Position numbers and translations under genes: made by a program. Below the pieces are notes generated by a model. The model had not been told where the DNA came from. It did not search any database and saw nothing but the letters and a program-made list of their open reading frames with translations. 45,588 nucleotides of DNA from the NCBI RefSeq assembly GCF_008711525.1, contig NZ_VXKS01000020.1, forward strand, positions 1 to 45,588. The letters run 5' to 3'. This DNA is from Cysteiniphilum sp. JM-1. GTDB taxonomy: Bacteria > Pseudomonadota > Gammaproteobacteria > Francisellales > Francisellaceae. Positions 31,363 through 40,401 of the stretch are shown in pieces (the first letter of the stretch is position 1; each line of letters opens with the position of its first letter).

Positions 31363-34300
31363 TTAACTCGTCAAAATAAACTGCTTTAAAAAACTGTCAA
31401 TGCGCATATTAAGCTTAAAAGGAGATATGCTTGAGCCATCTTGTTGCTCAAAATAGGCTTTAGCTTGAGCCTTATCAACGCTTTCTTTTAATGCATCAAA
31501 GCGCCCAAAGTTATTAAGGTTTACCTCGTTTACTTTGTCGTTTAATAACGCTAACAGCAAGCCTCTATCCAAGCCTAAAGCATTGACAATACTATTAAGC
31601 TGAGCGTTTTCAGCATGTGCTTTATAGTCGTTTATGTAGTCTCTAAAGCTGTGTTCTTCAATAAGTTGCGCATCACCGCGCTGAAGGTCATGCAAGAACA
31701 GCTTAGCGTATTTTTGATCATTTTGAGTCAGTGATGCAAATGACTTATGCAGCTCATTGAGCACAAGTTCAATCTTAGCTTGATCTTTATGTTGGTTAAG
31801 CTCTTTTAAGTATTTTTCAAAGCAGCTGTTCATATGATTGGCGTCGATCTTGCCAGTATCAGTTTCAGTCAAATAGCCCTTAATATCAAAAGGAATGTCG
31901 CCACCGCCATTGGCGCTGCCTTGACCTTTTTTAAGAAGCTCTTTGTAGCGCACAACAAGGCTTAAATAAGTTTGCTCATTAATTGCCAGTGTGACGTGAT
32001 ACTGCTTGGAATTTTCAGTAAATGAATAGGTTAGCTCATGCCAATGAAATCCTTGCACCTTGGCAGCTTGTAAGTGCTGATTAAACGGATTAAACAAACT
32101 GGCAAATTTAGCGCAAGTATCAATATCCTCAGGTAGCTTTTCAAAGTTTTGCACACCTGCGTTGACAAATAACTCGGTAATTTCCGCAAATAGATCATTC
32201 ATTACTTTGAGATTATCTTTAAGCCGATCGACAAATAAACCAATGGGTTTATCACCTGAGTAAAGTTTGACCGCATCCTTGATATGCTGCTCCATCGTAT
32301 GCGGGTAACGATAATAACGAATCGTACCGTGAGGTTTATCCACACCAAATAGACGGTTGGTGCGTGAAAATGCCTGAATAATATTTTGGTATTTAATGAC
32401 CTTATCTAAATACAAGGTATTAAGCCATTTAGAGTCAAAGCCGGTGAGCATTTGATCAACGACAATCAGTAAATTCAGCTGTTTTTTCGGTTCGGTGTGT
32501 ATGCGCTTATACGGATCTTTATGCGCAAGGCGTGCCGCAATATCTTTTTTAAACGCAGCATGCTTGGCAAAGTCAAACTCGTGACCAAAGCGTGCATTAT
32601 AGTCGCGCATGATTTCCTCTAAACCATCGGCTTTAAACGTTGGACCTCTGTCATCGCTACCATTGTTATCAATATGCGGATCAAATAATGCCGATATATT
32701 AAGCTCAGGCTTAGCAGCTTTTAATAGCCGGTAATAATCAATGGCTTCGGCAATGCTGTCGGTGGCTAAAATGGCATGAAATTTATTAGCCTGACTTAGG
32801 ACATCCCAGTTATTTAAGATATCTTCGACAACCTTTTGTTGATGTGTATTACTCTGGTACTGCTCTTTAGGCACATAGTCTTCAATGCCTTTGAAATATT
32901 TGCCTGTGGCATCTCTATAGCCAGCCATCGGCATATCATGTATGAAGTAATTAAACTTTTTCTTTTTAGCAGGGTTTGCCATGGCATCGGCAACGCTATT
33001 GGCGTTGACCTCTTTTAAGGCAACCACTTGGCGCAGATCACGGTCTCTAAAAGTAGAGACTCTATATGGATCAAATCCCAGCACATTGCCATCGCGGATA
33101 CCATCGGCAATGCTATAGCGATGCAGCTCATTACCAAACACATCGGCGGTGGTGTTTTTATTAATCTGATTTTCTGCCTGAATAGGTGTGCCGGTAAAGC
33201 CAAAGAACAAGGCTTTAGGAAATGTGTTTTTAATGCTAAGCAGCATGCCTTCCTTATCCTCTGTGCCACCGCTCATGGTGGAGCGGTGCGCCTCGTCAAC
33301 GATAAACACCAAGCGCTTAGCACGAATGTGCTCGATATCTGCCGAATTAGTCGCAGTCCCCGCATCATCCACTGCTTCAAAAATATTACTCATTTTTTGA
33401 ATCGAGCTTACGATGAGGGTGTTGACAGGATCGTTACTTTTAAGCTTTGTGATTAAGATATGGGTATTTTCAGTGGCTTGCACGTCATCACGCTCACCAG
33501 CAAAGCCTTTATATTCACGCAGTGATTGGGTACCAAGCTCAATGCGATCCATCAAAAAAATCACTTTATCAGCGTCTTTGGATTGGGCAATCAATTGTGC
33601 TGATTTAAAACTGGTTAGGGTTTTGCCTGATCCCGTGGTATGCCACACATAGCCACCCAAGCGATCCGGATTATTTCTACTATTGCCAAGTTGCTGCCAG
33701 CGGGTTTTAGCCACTTTGTCAGAGATGGCATTAACTGCATAATATTGGTAGCTACGCATGACTTTAAGCACACCATCGGTGTTATCGGCAACGGTATAAA
33801 AACCAATAAGCTGATGCGCCATCGGGATTGATAATAAAGTGGCAGTAATATCTTTCCAATGATTCATGGGTTCATTATTAAAATCCGCCCAATTAAATTG
33901 ATAATCAGGGTTGAATTTCACGCCCATGCCGGGATTGGCAAGGTATTTGGTTTCATGAGGGGTCATTGCCACAAAGACTTGAATCAATGAGAAAATCCCG
34001 CTGAAAATGCCCTCAGCACTGTATTTTTCAATTTGGTTAACGGCTTGGCTTACTGGAATGCTGCTGCGTTTTAGCTCGATATGAATCACCGGCATGCCGT
34101 TAATCAGTAACAATACGTCACCTCGGCGATCATGACACAAGGAGCTGCCACGTTCAAACTGTGGTTGCTGTACAATCTGGTAGCGGCTTTGACCGGCAGC
34201 AATCTCGTGGCGATCATAAATTTTCAAACTCACTTCTTTACCAAAGTGCAAAGTATCCAATGGATTATCACGCTTAATGGCGATGGTTTTGCCATTGATC

Positions 34301-34548
34301 AAGCCATTGAGCTTAAGTGGTGTTTTAAGCGCTTTGATTTGCTCAAGGATCTGTTGCATTTCACTGGTGCTGAGCGGAACATCGTTTAGGCGATCACGCT
34401 GGCGGTTATTCTCAAACAAAATATCAGCCCAGTTTTGTAAAAGCTCGGTTTCGTTTGTATATCTTAAAATCTCAGGCTCCCAGCCCTTGTGGGTGAGCAC
34501 TTCAATAAAGGCTTTCTCAAACTCAAGCTCTGTTGTAAAGGTTGTCAT
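31363..34548 (-). CDS. hsdR: Type I restriction enzyme, R subunit (HsdR)
   Basis: The 1061-residue protein has an N-terminal PD-(D/E)xK nuclease: D144 in RRGDVLLLI, then E158-L-K160 and Q172xxxY176. A superfamily 2 translocase follows with Walker A HTTGSGKT (303-310), DEAH (418-421) and FGFTGTPI. Later helicase motifs include LIVVDQMLTGFDSKWLNTLYLDK and IIQAFSRTNR. The last 200 residues are helical and would bind the methylase. It cuts and pumps unmethylated DNA. It is the last gene of the operon; its ATG is one base after the winged-helix gene stop. Closest type by look is IC (EcoR124-like). Confidence 0.95.
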   Translation of the reverse strand: MTTFTTELEFEKAFIEVLTHKGWEPEILRYTNETELLQNWADILFENNRQRDRLNDVPLSTSEMQQILEQIKALKTPLKLNGLINGKTIAIKRDNPLDTLHFGKEVSLKIYDRHEIAAGQSRYQIVQQPQFERGSSLCHDRRGDVLLLINGMPVIHIELKRSSIPVSQAVNQIEKYSAEGIFSGIFSLIQVFVAMTPHETKYLANPGMGVKFNPDYQFNWADFNNEPMNHWKDITATLLSIPMAHQLIGFYTVADNTDGVLKVMRSYQYYAVNAISDKVAKTRWQQLGNSRNNPDRLGGYVWHTTGSGKTLTSFKSAQLIAQSKDADKVIFLMDRIELGTQSLREYKGFAGERDDVQATENTHILITKLKSNDPVNTLIVSSIQKMSNIFEAVDDAGTATNSADIEHIRAKRLVFIVDEAHRSTMSGGTEDKEGMLLSIKNTFPKALFFGFTGTPIQAENQINKNTTADVFGNELHRYSIADGIRDGNVLGFDPYRVSTFRDRDLRQVVALKEVNANSVADAMANPAKKKKFNYFIHDMPMAGYRDATGKYFKGIEDYVPKEQYQSNTHQQKVVEDILNNWDVLSQANKFHAILATDSIAEAIDYYRLLKAAKPELNISALFDPHIDNNGSDDRGPTFKADGLEEIMRDYNARFGHEFDFAKHAAFKKDIAARLAHKDPYKRIHTEPKKQLNLLIVVDQMLTGFDSKWLNTLYLDKVIKYQNIIQAFSRTNRLFGVDKPHGTIRYYRYPHTMEQHIKDAVKLYSGDKPIGLFVDRLKDNLKVMNDLFAEITELFVNAGVQNFEKLPEDIDTCAKFASLFNPFNQHLQAAKVQGFHWHELTYSFTENSKQYHVTLAINEQTYLSLVVRYKELLKKGQGSANGGGDIPFDIKGYLTETDTGKIDANHMNSCFEKYLKELNQHKDQAKIELVLNELHKSFASLTQNDQKYAKLFLHDLQRGDAQLIEEHSFRDYINDYKAHAENAQLNSIVNALGLDRGLLLALLNDKVNEVNLNNFGRFDALKESVDKAQAKAYFEQQDGSSISPFKLNMRIDSFLKQFILTS

Positions 34549-34549
34549 T

Positions 34550-34882
34550 TTATAGCTGAACCTCCCAGTATCCAGTTTTATCGGAGCCTATGCGTTTTAA
34601 TTGGTTTGCTTGTTGTAATTTGCTAATGGCTCTGCCTATGGTACGAATATCTTTGCCCATCACCTCGGCCAATTGCTGACGCGTTAATTGGGGGTTATGT
34701 TGTAGTAATAATATAATAGCCTCGGAAGTTTTTAAGCCTGCAATATTTACAGGGGCGTTTTGCTTGCGTAATTGTGGTGAAACATTTAGCGCACTGGCGT
34801 TTAATTGCCCAACCTTTTCGCTAATGTCCGCGACCAAATTGAGAATATCAGCGCTAATGCTAAATGGTGGAATATAGCTCAT
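34550..34882 (-). CDS. Winged-helix protein, a Fic protein lacking its Fic core
   Basis: The 110-residue product joins two pieces. Residues 5-27 (PPFSISADILNLVADISEKVGQL) are the helical N-terminus typical of large Fic proteins. Residues 52-110 (TSEAIILLLQHNP-LTRQQLAEVMGKDIRTIGRAISKLQQANQLKRIG...GYWEV) are the winged helix usually at their C-terminus. The roughly 200-residue Fic domain between them, with HPFxxGNGR, is absent. This could be a small regulator derived from a Fic protein or a degenerate remnant. The gene is intact and tightly placed: 16 bases after hsdS and 1 base before hsdR. Binding DNA near the operon promoter is inference. Confidence 0.65.
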   Translation of the reverse strand: MSYIPPFSISADILNLVADISEKVGQLNASALNVSPQLRKQNAPVNIAGLKTSEAIILLLQHNPQLTRQQLAEVMGKDIRTIGRAISKLQQANQLKRIGSDKTGYWEVQL

Positions 34883-34898
34883 ATCTATCTACTCCCTG

Positions 34899-36173
34899 TC
34901 AAACAAACATTTTATTCAAGCACGCCTGCTTGATTTGCTTGAGTTTACTAATCTGTTGCTGGTGTTGGTTAATAAGGTTGTCGAGTTTTTGAAAGTAGTT
35001 GCCTATTTTTATTTGTTCTTCAAGACAGGGAATGGCTACAGTTGTATCCATCACTTTCGTTTTTGAGATATTGTAACGAGATATGCCTTGAGCTAAAAAA
35101 GTGATTTTTGCTCTAAAAGAAGGTGATCTCAGCATGTAAGCAAAGTAATAACAATTGAATTTTCGTTTTGGTCTATAACCAAAACAAAAGCTATTTAGAT
35201 AAATATTTTTAATATCGTACACCCAAACAGAGGACATCCCTACTTCTTCCGGTGTTTCGGAGGATGTTGTAAAAAAAACATCACCAGCTTTTACTTCGGT
35301 TTGGGTTGAATCGATATTTATTGGTTCAACTAAAGTTTCATCTGAAATCACATTTGAGAAAACATTCATATACGTAACAAATCTCCCTTGACCATAACCA
35401 AAGTCGTCTTTGGTTTTTCCTGATAGCCCTGTATATGTATTGCCTATTTCTGCTAGGGTGCTCCTCTCCCACTCCCCGCTAAACCCTTTAAAGCGAATTT
35501 CTGGGATAGTTGCACCTGCTTTGGGAAACATTTTTCCTAGCATGGCTTTTTTAATATTGCTAAGCTGATTATGCTTTTGTTGATGTTGATTGATAAGGGT
35601 GTCGAGTTTTTGGAAGTAGTTAGTTATGGTTTTTTGTTCAGTTATTTGTGGAATGGTGATGGTTCTGTTTTTCCAATCAGCAACGTCAAATACTAATTTT
35701 TCAATATCAACACCATAAGAGCTAATAAAAAACAACCGATGCATTTCAGATCTTTTCGAGATAATTGTCCAGAATCGGGTAGTTATATCATCGCTATCTA
35801 TAGCTATAAGATATTCGTTAGATACAACGGCATTGTTTAGATTATTTGGTACAAGTCCATTAGCTCCGTGAACAACTTGGCGCTTTGAAATTAGATAATC
35901 ACCAGCTTTAATGCTGAAATAATTTTTCACTAATATGTCTTTACCTTTAAGAGTGATTCTAGGCACAACACCCTCGTTACGGCGCTTTACTGTAACTAAT
36001 TGATACAATTGATCATCAAGCAACTCAATTGGTCGTTTAATTTCGGCAAGAACACATCCAATATTTTTATTTTCCCAATCCCCGCTAAACCCTTTAAAGC
36101 GAATCTCAGGCACTTTTAATTCTGAATGCTCAATGGCGAGTGTTAAATTGCTGTTGTCTTTTTCATTCATCAT
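34899..36173 (-). CDS. hsdS: Type I restriction-modification specificity subunit (HsdS)
   Basis: The 424-residue protein has two target recognition domains, each followed by a conserved helix. The halves open with matching words, VPEIRFKGFSG at residue 21 and IPEIRFKGFSG at 223, and close with NYFQKLDTLINQHQQ (185) and NYFQKLDNLINQHQQ (392). It sets the bipartite DNA target for HsdM and HsdR. The start overlaps the hsdM stop (ATGA). The DNA encoding the two VPEIRFKGF copies is identical over 26 bases (35473-35498 and 36079-36104). Confidence 0.95.
   Translation of the reverse strand: MMNEKDNSNLTLAIEHSELKVPEIRFKGFSGDWENKNIGCVLAEIKRPIELLDDQLYQLVTVKRRNEGVVPRITLKGKDILVKNYFSIKAGDYLISKRQVVHGANGLVPNNLNNAVVSNEYLIAIDSDDITTRFWTIISKRSEMHRLFFISSYGVDIEKLVFDVADWKNRTITIPQITEQKTITNYFQKLDTLINQHQQKHNQLSNIKKAMLGKMFPKAGATIPEIRFKGFSGEWERSTLAEIGNTYTGLSGKTKDDFGYGQGRFVTYMNVFSNVISDETLVEPINIDSTQTEVKAGDVFFTTSSETPEEVGMSSVWVYDIKNIYLNSFCFGYRPKRKFNCYYFAYMLRSPSFRAKITFLAQGISRYNISKTKVMDTTVAIPCLEEQIKIGNYFQKLDNLINQHQQQISKLKQIKQACLNKMFV
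35473..36104. repeat. Direct repeats inside hsdS
   Basis: Bases 35473-35498 and 36079-36104 are identical over 26 bases, 606 bases apart. A second near-identical pair lies at about 34968-35003 and 35588-35623. Recombination between copies would swap or delete a target recognition domain. Confidence 0.7.
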
Positions 36174-38767
36174 TTATCACTCAGCGTTAATAATTTTCTC
36201 AATTCATCTAAGCCCTGCATATCAAACTCGTTACCCGTAAGGTCATCCATCATCTGTGCCAGTTCTTGCTCAGTGGTTTTAATCTCACTGTCTACTTGTG
36301 AATAAGTCACGGCATATTTATCGGCAAGAGCTTGTACTTCACTGCTAAGCTTGGTGATTATGGCATTAGGTAGCGCGGCTAGTTCGTCACACAGCGGGGT
36401 GATCCATTTAAGCTGAAGTAAGTGATTGACTTCATTAGGATCTAGAGCTTCGATGGTGGCTTTGGTTTTAAGGTGCAGTGCGGTAGCCGCGGCTTTAACG
36501 GTCTTTTTAAGCGCTTTTTCTTCATCGATTAAGGCGCTTGCCTCAATTATTTTTGCCTCGTAACTCTCTGCAGCAAATGCTACTTTCGTGTCTTTTTGTT
36601 CTTTTAAATAAGCCTTGGCAGCCTTATTGACTTCAGCATTGGCAAAGCCGTCTTTGCTTTCTTTAACGGTATCAAGCTCTTTTTCTTCATCGCTTAGTGA
36701 TTCTAGAATTTCCTCAAGTGTATTGGCAATTTCCGCTAAGCGATTTTGTTGTTTTTCTAATGCTTTTAAGTCATCACTTAACAGTGTTTTTTGCACTAAA
36801 TCAAATGGCAATATATGACCCTTCCAGCCATCTTGGATCTCAATGTCTTTGCCGTCTTTTTTCTTAATCACCATATTGGGGTCAACTTGCGTGGTTGCGG
36901 CAAAGCCTTCAGTTTGCATCATTTCCAAATCAGCGCTGATGATTTGCCATTGGTTACTTAATAGTTGATAGGCTTGATACTTATCGATAAGAGCAATGGA
37001 TTCAAGGCGCTTAAATAATTCAACACTGAGTAAAGCTTCTTGTTGATTGCGGTTAACACTTTGCCAATTTTGAATTAAGTCGGTGGTTAAATGCTTATCA
37101 AAGCCGTTAAAGACTTGTTTGTAGGCGTTAATAAAACTTACCACTTGCGGGTGCTGGCTAATGGTGGCGTTTACGTCTTCTTTGCTTGTCGCAAGCTCAC
37201 TGTAAGCGCTTGATTTGGGCTTAAACAGCGCGCTGTGCAATTGCGGCAGCGCTTGCCAGTAGTCTTTTAAGTTTTCGATCTCACGATTGGGTATACCGCC
37301 CAACATTGTGGCATGCAAATCCCAGTGCTCAGTTGCCGCTGAGGAGTCAACATAGCGCGGGATATTGAGATTATAGCCATTCTCACGAATGGTTTGCTTC
37401 TCTACTACGTTTGAAAATTTAGGATGATTTTCACGCTTGATCACCGCATCAACAATGCGTTTGATATCAGAGGTTTGCAGCTTGTTGTTTTTGCCTTCTT
37501 TAACAAAGTGTTTGGAGGCATCAATAATCAGCACATCGCTATTAGCGCGTTTTTGTTTCAACACCAAAATCACCGTAGGAATGCCCGTGCCAAAGAAGAT
37601 ATTAGCAGGCAAACCGATAATCGCATCGATATGATTGTTTTCAATGAGTTGTTTGCGAATCTCACCTTCCTCACCACCGCGAAACAATACCCCATGGGGT
37701 AGGACAATGGTCATAATACCCGTGGGTTTTAGGTGATATAGATCATGCAGCAAAAAAGCAAAATCAGCCTTGGTTTTGGGGGCTAAACCAAAGCGCGAAT
37801 AGCGTGGGTCATTGTCTTTGAAACTTGGATCCCAGTTTTGTGAGTAGGGCGGATTGGAAACCACGGCATCAACATACAAGGCCTGATAAGAACCTAGTGG
37901 GTCATTGTCATCAAAATACGGCCAATCATCTTCCAGCGTGTCACCATTACGGGTTTTAATGTTACTTGCTTTTATCCCACGCATGATCAGATTCATACGC
38001 GTTAGGTTGTAGGTATTGGCTTTTAGCTCTTGTGCGTAATAGGTAATGCTGTCGCGGCTTTTGGCATATTGGGCAACGGCATTACCAATATTGATCAAGA
38101 GTGAGCCTGAGCCACTGGTTGGGTCATAAATCTCAAGTGTGTCTTTGTGTTTTAACTCATGGGCAATAATGTGCGACATAAGCACTGAGACCTCATGTGG
38201 CGTGTAAAACTCACCAGCCTTTTTACCGGCATTGGCAGCAAATTTTTCAATCAAGTATTCATAAATATAACCGAGCACATCATAGCCTTGATTGCCGTTC
38301 ATCGGAATGCTTTTGATCAGGTGTAGCAGATCACTAATGGCTTTGGTGCGCTTACTCGCACTTTCTCCAAGTTTACTTAAGCCGGTCTCCAGTGTGGTGA
38401 AAATGCCTTCAAATAACTTCTTGTGATTAGTATGAATAAGGCGGCTAAAGGCAGAGAGGGCATCGCGGACGTTAGACTCATCAAAGTCAGATTTAGAGTC
38501 AATCCATGTTGAGAATAGATTGTCATATGCAATAAAGTAACCCAAGTTGCGCTGTATAAACTCAACGGTTTCATCGTCGTCTTCATTCAAAGATTTGATG
38601 TCTTCACTACTCATGCCTTGAGCGCTAACAAATTGCGTGAGTTGCTCACTTAGGTATTTATAAAAAATAAAGCCAAGGATATAGTCTTTGTATTCGTTGG
38701 CTTCAATTTTTGAGCGCATCTGGTTGGCAGATTCCCAGATTTTGGCAGCAAGTTGTTGTTTATTCAT
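36170..38767 (-). CDS. hsdM: Type I DNA methyltransferase subunit (HsdM) with long C-terminal extension
   Basis: The 865-residue protein has an N-terminal helical domain, a SAM-binding site DPTSGSGSLL (215-224) and the N6-adenine motif NPPY (305-308), with GEFYTPHEV before them. It methylates the HsdS target and is the core of MTase and REase complexes. Beyond about residue 520 it continues with some 340 extra residues, including a charged helical stretch (about 670-770, rich in E, K and A) that looks like a coiled coil. EcoR124 HsdM has 520 residues, so this is a long form. The start overlaps the rhuM-fic stop by ATGA. Confidence 0.93.
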   Translation of the reverse strand: MNKQQLAAKIWESANQMRSKIEANEYKDYILGFIFYKYLSEQLTQFVSAQGMSSEDIKSLNEDDDETVEFIQRNLGYFIAYDNLFSTWIDSKSDFDESNVRDALSAFSRLIHTNHKKLFEGIFTTLETGLSKLGESASKRTKAISDLLHLIKSIPMNGNQGYDVLGYIYEYLIEKFAANAGKKAGEFYTPHEVSVLMSHIIAHELKHKDTLEIYDPTSGSGSLLINIGNAVAQYAKSRDSITYYAQELKANTYNLTRMNLIMRGIKASNIKTRNGDTLEDDWPYFDDNDPLGSYQALYVDAVVSNPPYSQNWDPSFKDNDPRYSRFGLAPKTKADFAFLLHDLYHLKPTGIMTIVLPHGVLFRGGEEGEIRKQLIENNHIDAIIGLPANIFFGTGIPTVILVLKQKRANSDVLIIDASKHFVKEGKNNKLQTSDIKRIVDAVIKRENHPKFSNVVEKQTIRENGYNLNIPRYVDSSAATEHWDLHATMLGGIPNREIENLKDYWQALPQLHSALFKPKSSAYSELATSKEDVNATISQHPQVVSFINAYKQVFNGFDKHLTTDLIQNWQSVNRNQQEALLSVELFKRLESIALIDKYQAYQLLSNQWQIISADLEMMQTEGFAATTQVDPNMVIKKKDGKDIEIQDGWKGHILPFDLVQKTLLSDDLKALEKQQNRLAEIANTLEEILESLSDEEKELDTVKESKDGFANAEVNKAAKAYLKEQKDTKVAFAAESYEAKIIEASALIDEEKALKKTVKAAATALHLKTKATIEALDPNEVNHLLQLKWITPLCDELAALPNAIITKLSSEVQALADKYAVTYSQVDSEIKTTEQELAQMMDDLTGNEFDMQGLDELRKLLTLSDK

Positions 38768-39747
38768 AGGTTGTTTTCCTTTAGCAGAATAAAATGTTCA
38801 ATCAATCGTATCATTAATTCTTTTTGCTTGGGTTGGCTTTCGGCGACTAGCAAAGCCAATGCCACTAGTGTGTTGTCATTGATAAGTTGTTCTACAGGTT
38901 TTGCCAGCAAGTTTTGATGAATACGCAAATACCACAAAAACAAAAATGAGCCACTACGTTTGTTCCCATCAGCGAAAGGGTGGTTTTTGATAACAAAATA
39001 CAGTAAATGTGCAGCACGGCTGGCGACATTGGGGTAAAACAGCTCATTGCCAAAACCTTGCTCAATGGTAGCAATGGCAGATGCCAGTCCATTGCCACGT
39101 AGTTGACCAAATAGTTCAGTAGCTTCACCTTTGGCTATTAGAGTTTTTTTAAGCTGTGTAATAGCAGCTAATACATCATTTGGCGCTAGTGCCTGCATAT
39201 TAAGCTGCTTGTCTGTACGTGATACAAGGTTTTGCTCATCATAGCTTTGCAATAAGCTCCAGCTGCGAGCATACTCATTAATTACAGATAATACTGCTAC
39301 ACCTTCTGTTGTTATTAGCTGTTGATTGTTTAAGGTTCGCGATAGTAGGGCAATGGCTTGTTCAAATTCAATGCCACGTTCCTGCAGACGTTTTTGATTG
39401 AGGGTGTAACCTCTGACCAAGTGCTCTTTCAGGGTTTGAGTAGCCCACTGGCGAAATTGCACACCTCGTTGGGATTTAACCCGATAGCCAACTGATATGA
39501 TGACATCCAGAGAATAGTAGGCAACAGGTTTATCGGAGCCAGTAATATGCATTTTTTGCATATTGCTTTTCTCTATCAGTTCACCTTCTTTAAATACATT
39601 GCGAATATGTCGGGATAGAACGGACTGATCACGCTCAAACAATTCGACCATTTGAGCTTGTGAAAGCCAAACGGTATCGTTGTCAAATGATACTTTTAAT
39701 TCTAGTTGGCCATCATTTGATTGATAAATTTCGATGCTATTGCTCAT
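38764..39747 (-). CDS. RhuM-Fic/Doc fusion protein
   Basis: The 327-residue protein has an N-terminal RhuM domain (about 1-125: VWLSQAQMVELFERDQSVLSRHI...PVAYYSLDVIISVGYRVKS-RGVQFRQWATQTLKEHLVRG), a family first named in Salmonella pathogenicity island 3. It has a C-terminal Fic/Doc domain with HPFADGNKR (256-264). The Lys in GNKR, where AMP-transferring Fic proteins have Gly, is the Doc form; phage P1 Doc phosphorylates EF-Tu. No antitoxin gene is visible beside it. It opens the RM operon, with AAGGAG 7 bases before the ATG, and its stop overlaps the hsdM start by ATGA. Enzyme activity and target are inferred. Confidence 0.85.
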   Translation of the reverse strand: MSNSIEIYQSNDGQLELKVSFDNDTVWLSQAQMVELFERDQSVLSRHIRNVFKEGELIEKSNMQKMHITGSDKPVAYYSLDVIISVGYRVKSQRGVQFRQWATQTLKEHLVRGYTLNQKRLQERGIEFEQAIALLSRTLNNQQLITTEGVAVLSVINEYARSWSLLQSYDEQNLVSRTDKQLNMQALAPNDVLAAITQLKKTLIAKGEATELFGQLRGNGLASAIATIEQGFGNELFYPNVASRAAHLLYFVIKNHPFADGNKRSGSFLFLWYLRIHQNLLAKPVEQLINDNTLVALALLVAESQPKQKELMIRLIEHFILLKENNL

Positions 39748-39808
39748 CGATTACTCCTTGCTCTGTGCAGATATGGCATCAGCGATGACCTATTTTCTAT
39801 AGCGAAGG

Positions 39809-39838
39809 ATTATAAGGAAAAATAATGGGCTAAGCCAA
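39809..39838 (-). promoter_or_regulatory. Sigma70 promoter of the RM operon
   Basis: On the minus strand TTGGCT (39838-39833) and TATAAT (39814-39809) are 18 bases apart. Transcription would start near 39800, about 50 bases ahead of the RhuM-Fic gene. Confidence 0.65.
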
Positions 39839-39855
39839 CAACTATTGGGTTGTTG
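39836..39855. promoter_or_regulatory. Inverted repeat at the RM promoter, candidate operator
   Basis: CAACAAC and GTTGTTG are perfect inverted arms around a 6-base centre (20 bp in all). The repeat overlaps the edge of the -35 box and extends upstream of it. A regulator such as the winged-helix protein of the same operon could bind here. Confidence 0.5.
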
Positions 39856-39977
39856 TGGGAAGAAAAGCAAAAATCTAGGTCGCTTTTTGTAATCTGACTC
39901 ACCCCGAATCCCGCGAGTTCAACTACAACGATAAATAAGTATATGAAACGTCATTGGTATATTATTGGTTTTTAATT

Positions 39978-40388
39978 TGGTGGAGGCGGCGGGAGTTGAA
40001 CCCGCGTCCGCAAACTCGCCATCTTCAGATCTACATGCTTAGATTTATCTATTATCTTTAACCTAAATTTGCCCGATAAATCAGGGCAGTATTTAAGCGA
40101 GTCTTAAGGTTTAACCGCAGTGTTTAGACAGACACGTTGGCGATCTTGTGAAAGATATGAACGAACGTAAGATAGATCCACAAGCAAATACTATCGGTTC
40201 GTGCGTATCTAGGTTATTAAGCTAGATTAAGCAGCTTTACGAGCAGCGAAAGCTGCATCGTTAGCTACAACGCGGTTTGCTTTATTTTTGCCAGTTATTC
40301 TGACGATGTAACGTGTTTTACGAGGCAGATACACCCTCGGCATGCACCGTAAGACATTGACATTCCCGTCGAAGCCATATTCGCCCCC
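39978..40388 (-). ncRNA. ssrA: Transfer-messenger RNA
   Basis: Both tRNA-like ends are present. The 5' GGGGGCG pairs with the 3' CGCCTCC before ACCA, and the T-arm is GCGGGTTCAACTCCCGC. The 5' part has the ATGGCTTCGACGGG word of tmRNAs. The tag frame runs on the minus strand from GGC at 40292 to TAA at 40227 and reads GKNKANRVVAND...AARKAA, very like the Francisella tag. The molecule of 411 bases rescues ribosomes stalled on broken mRNA, with SmpB. Its 3' end abuts the RM operon region. Confidence 0.95.
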
Positions 40389-40401
40389 AGTGAGGTTTGT
40401 T

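Noticed and set aside
33028..33456. 142-residue open frame on the plus strand within hsdR
   Set aside because: It is antisense to the helicase core of hsdR, whose motifs are clear, and has no ribosome site or family likeness.
39880..39935. Possible inverted att-like copy of the tmRNA 3' end (AGTTGAACTCGCGGG)
   Set aside because: Only about 11 of 15 bases match, the orientation is reversed, no integrase is nearby and no copy exists at the other end of the RM block.
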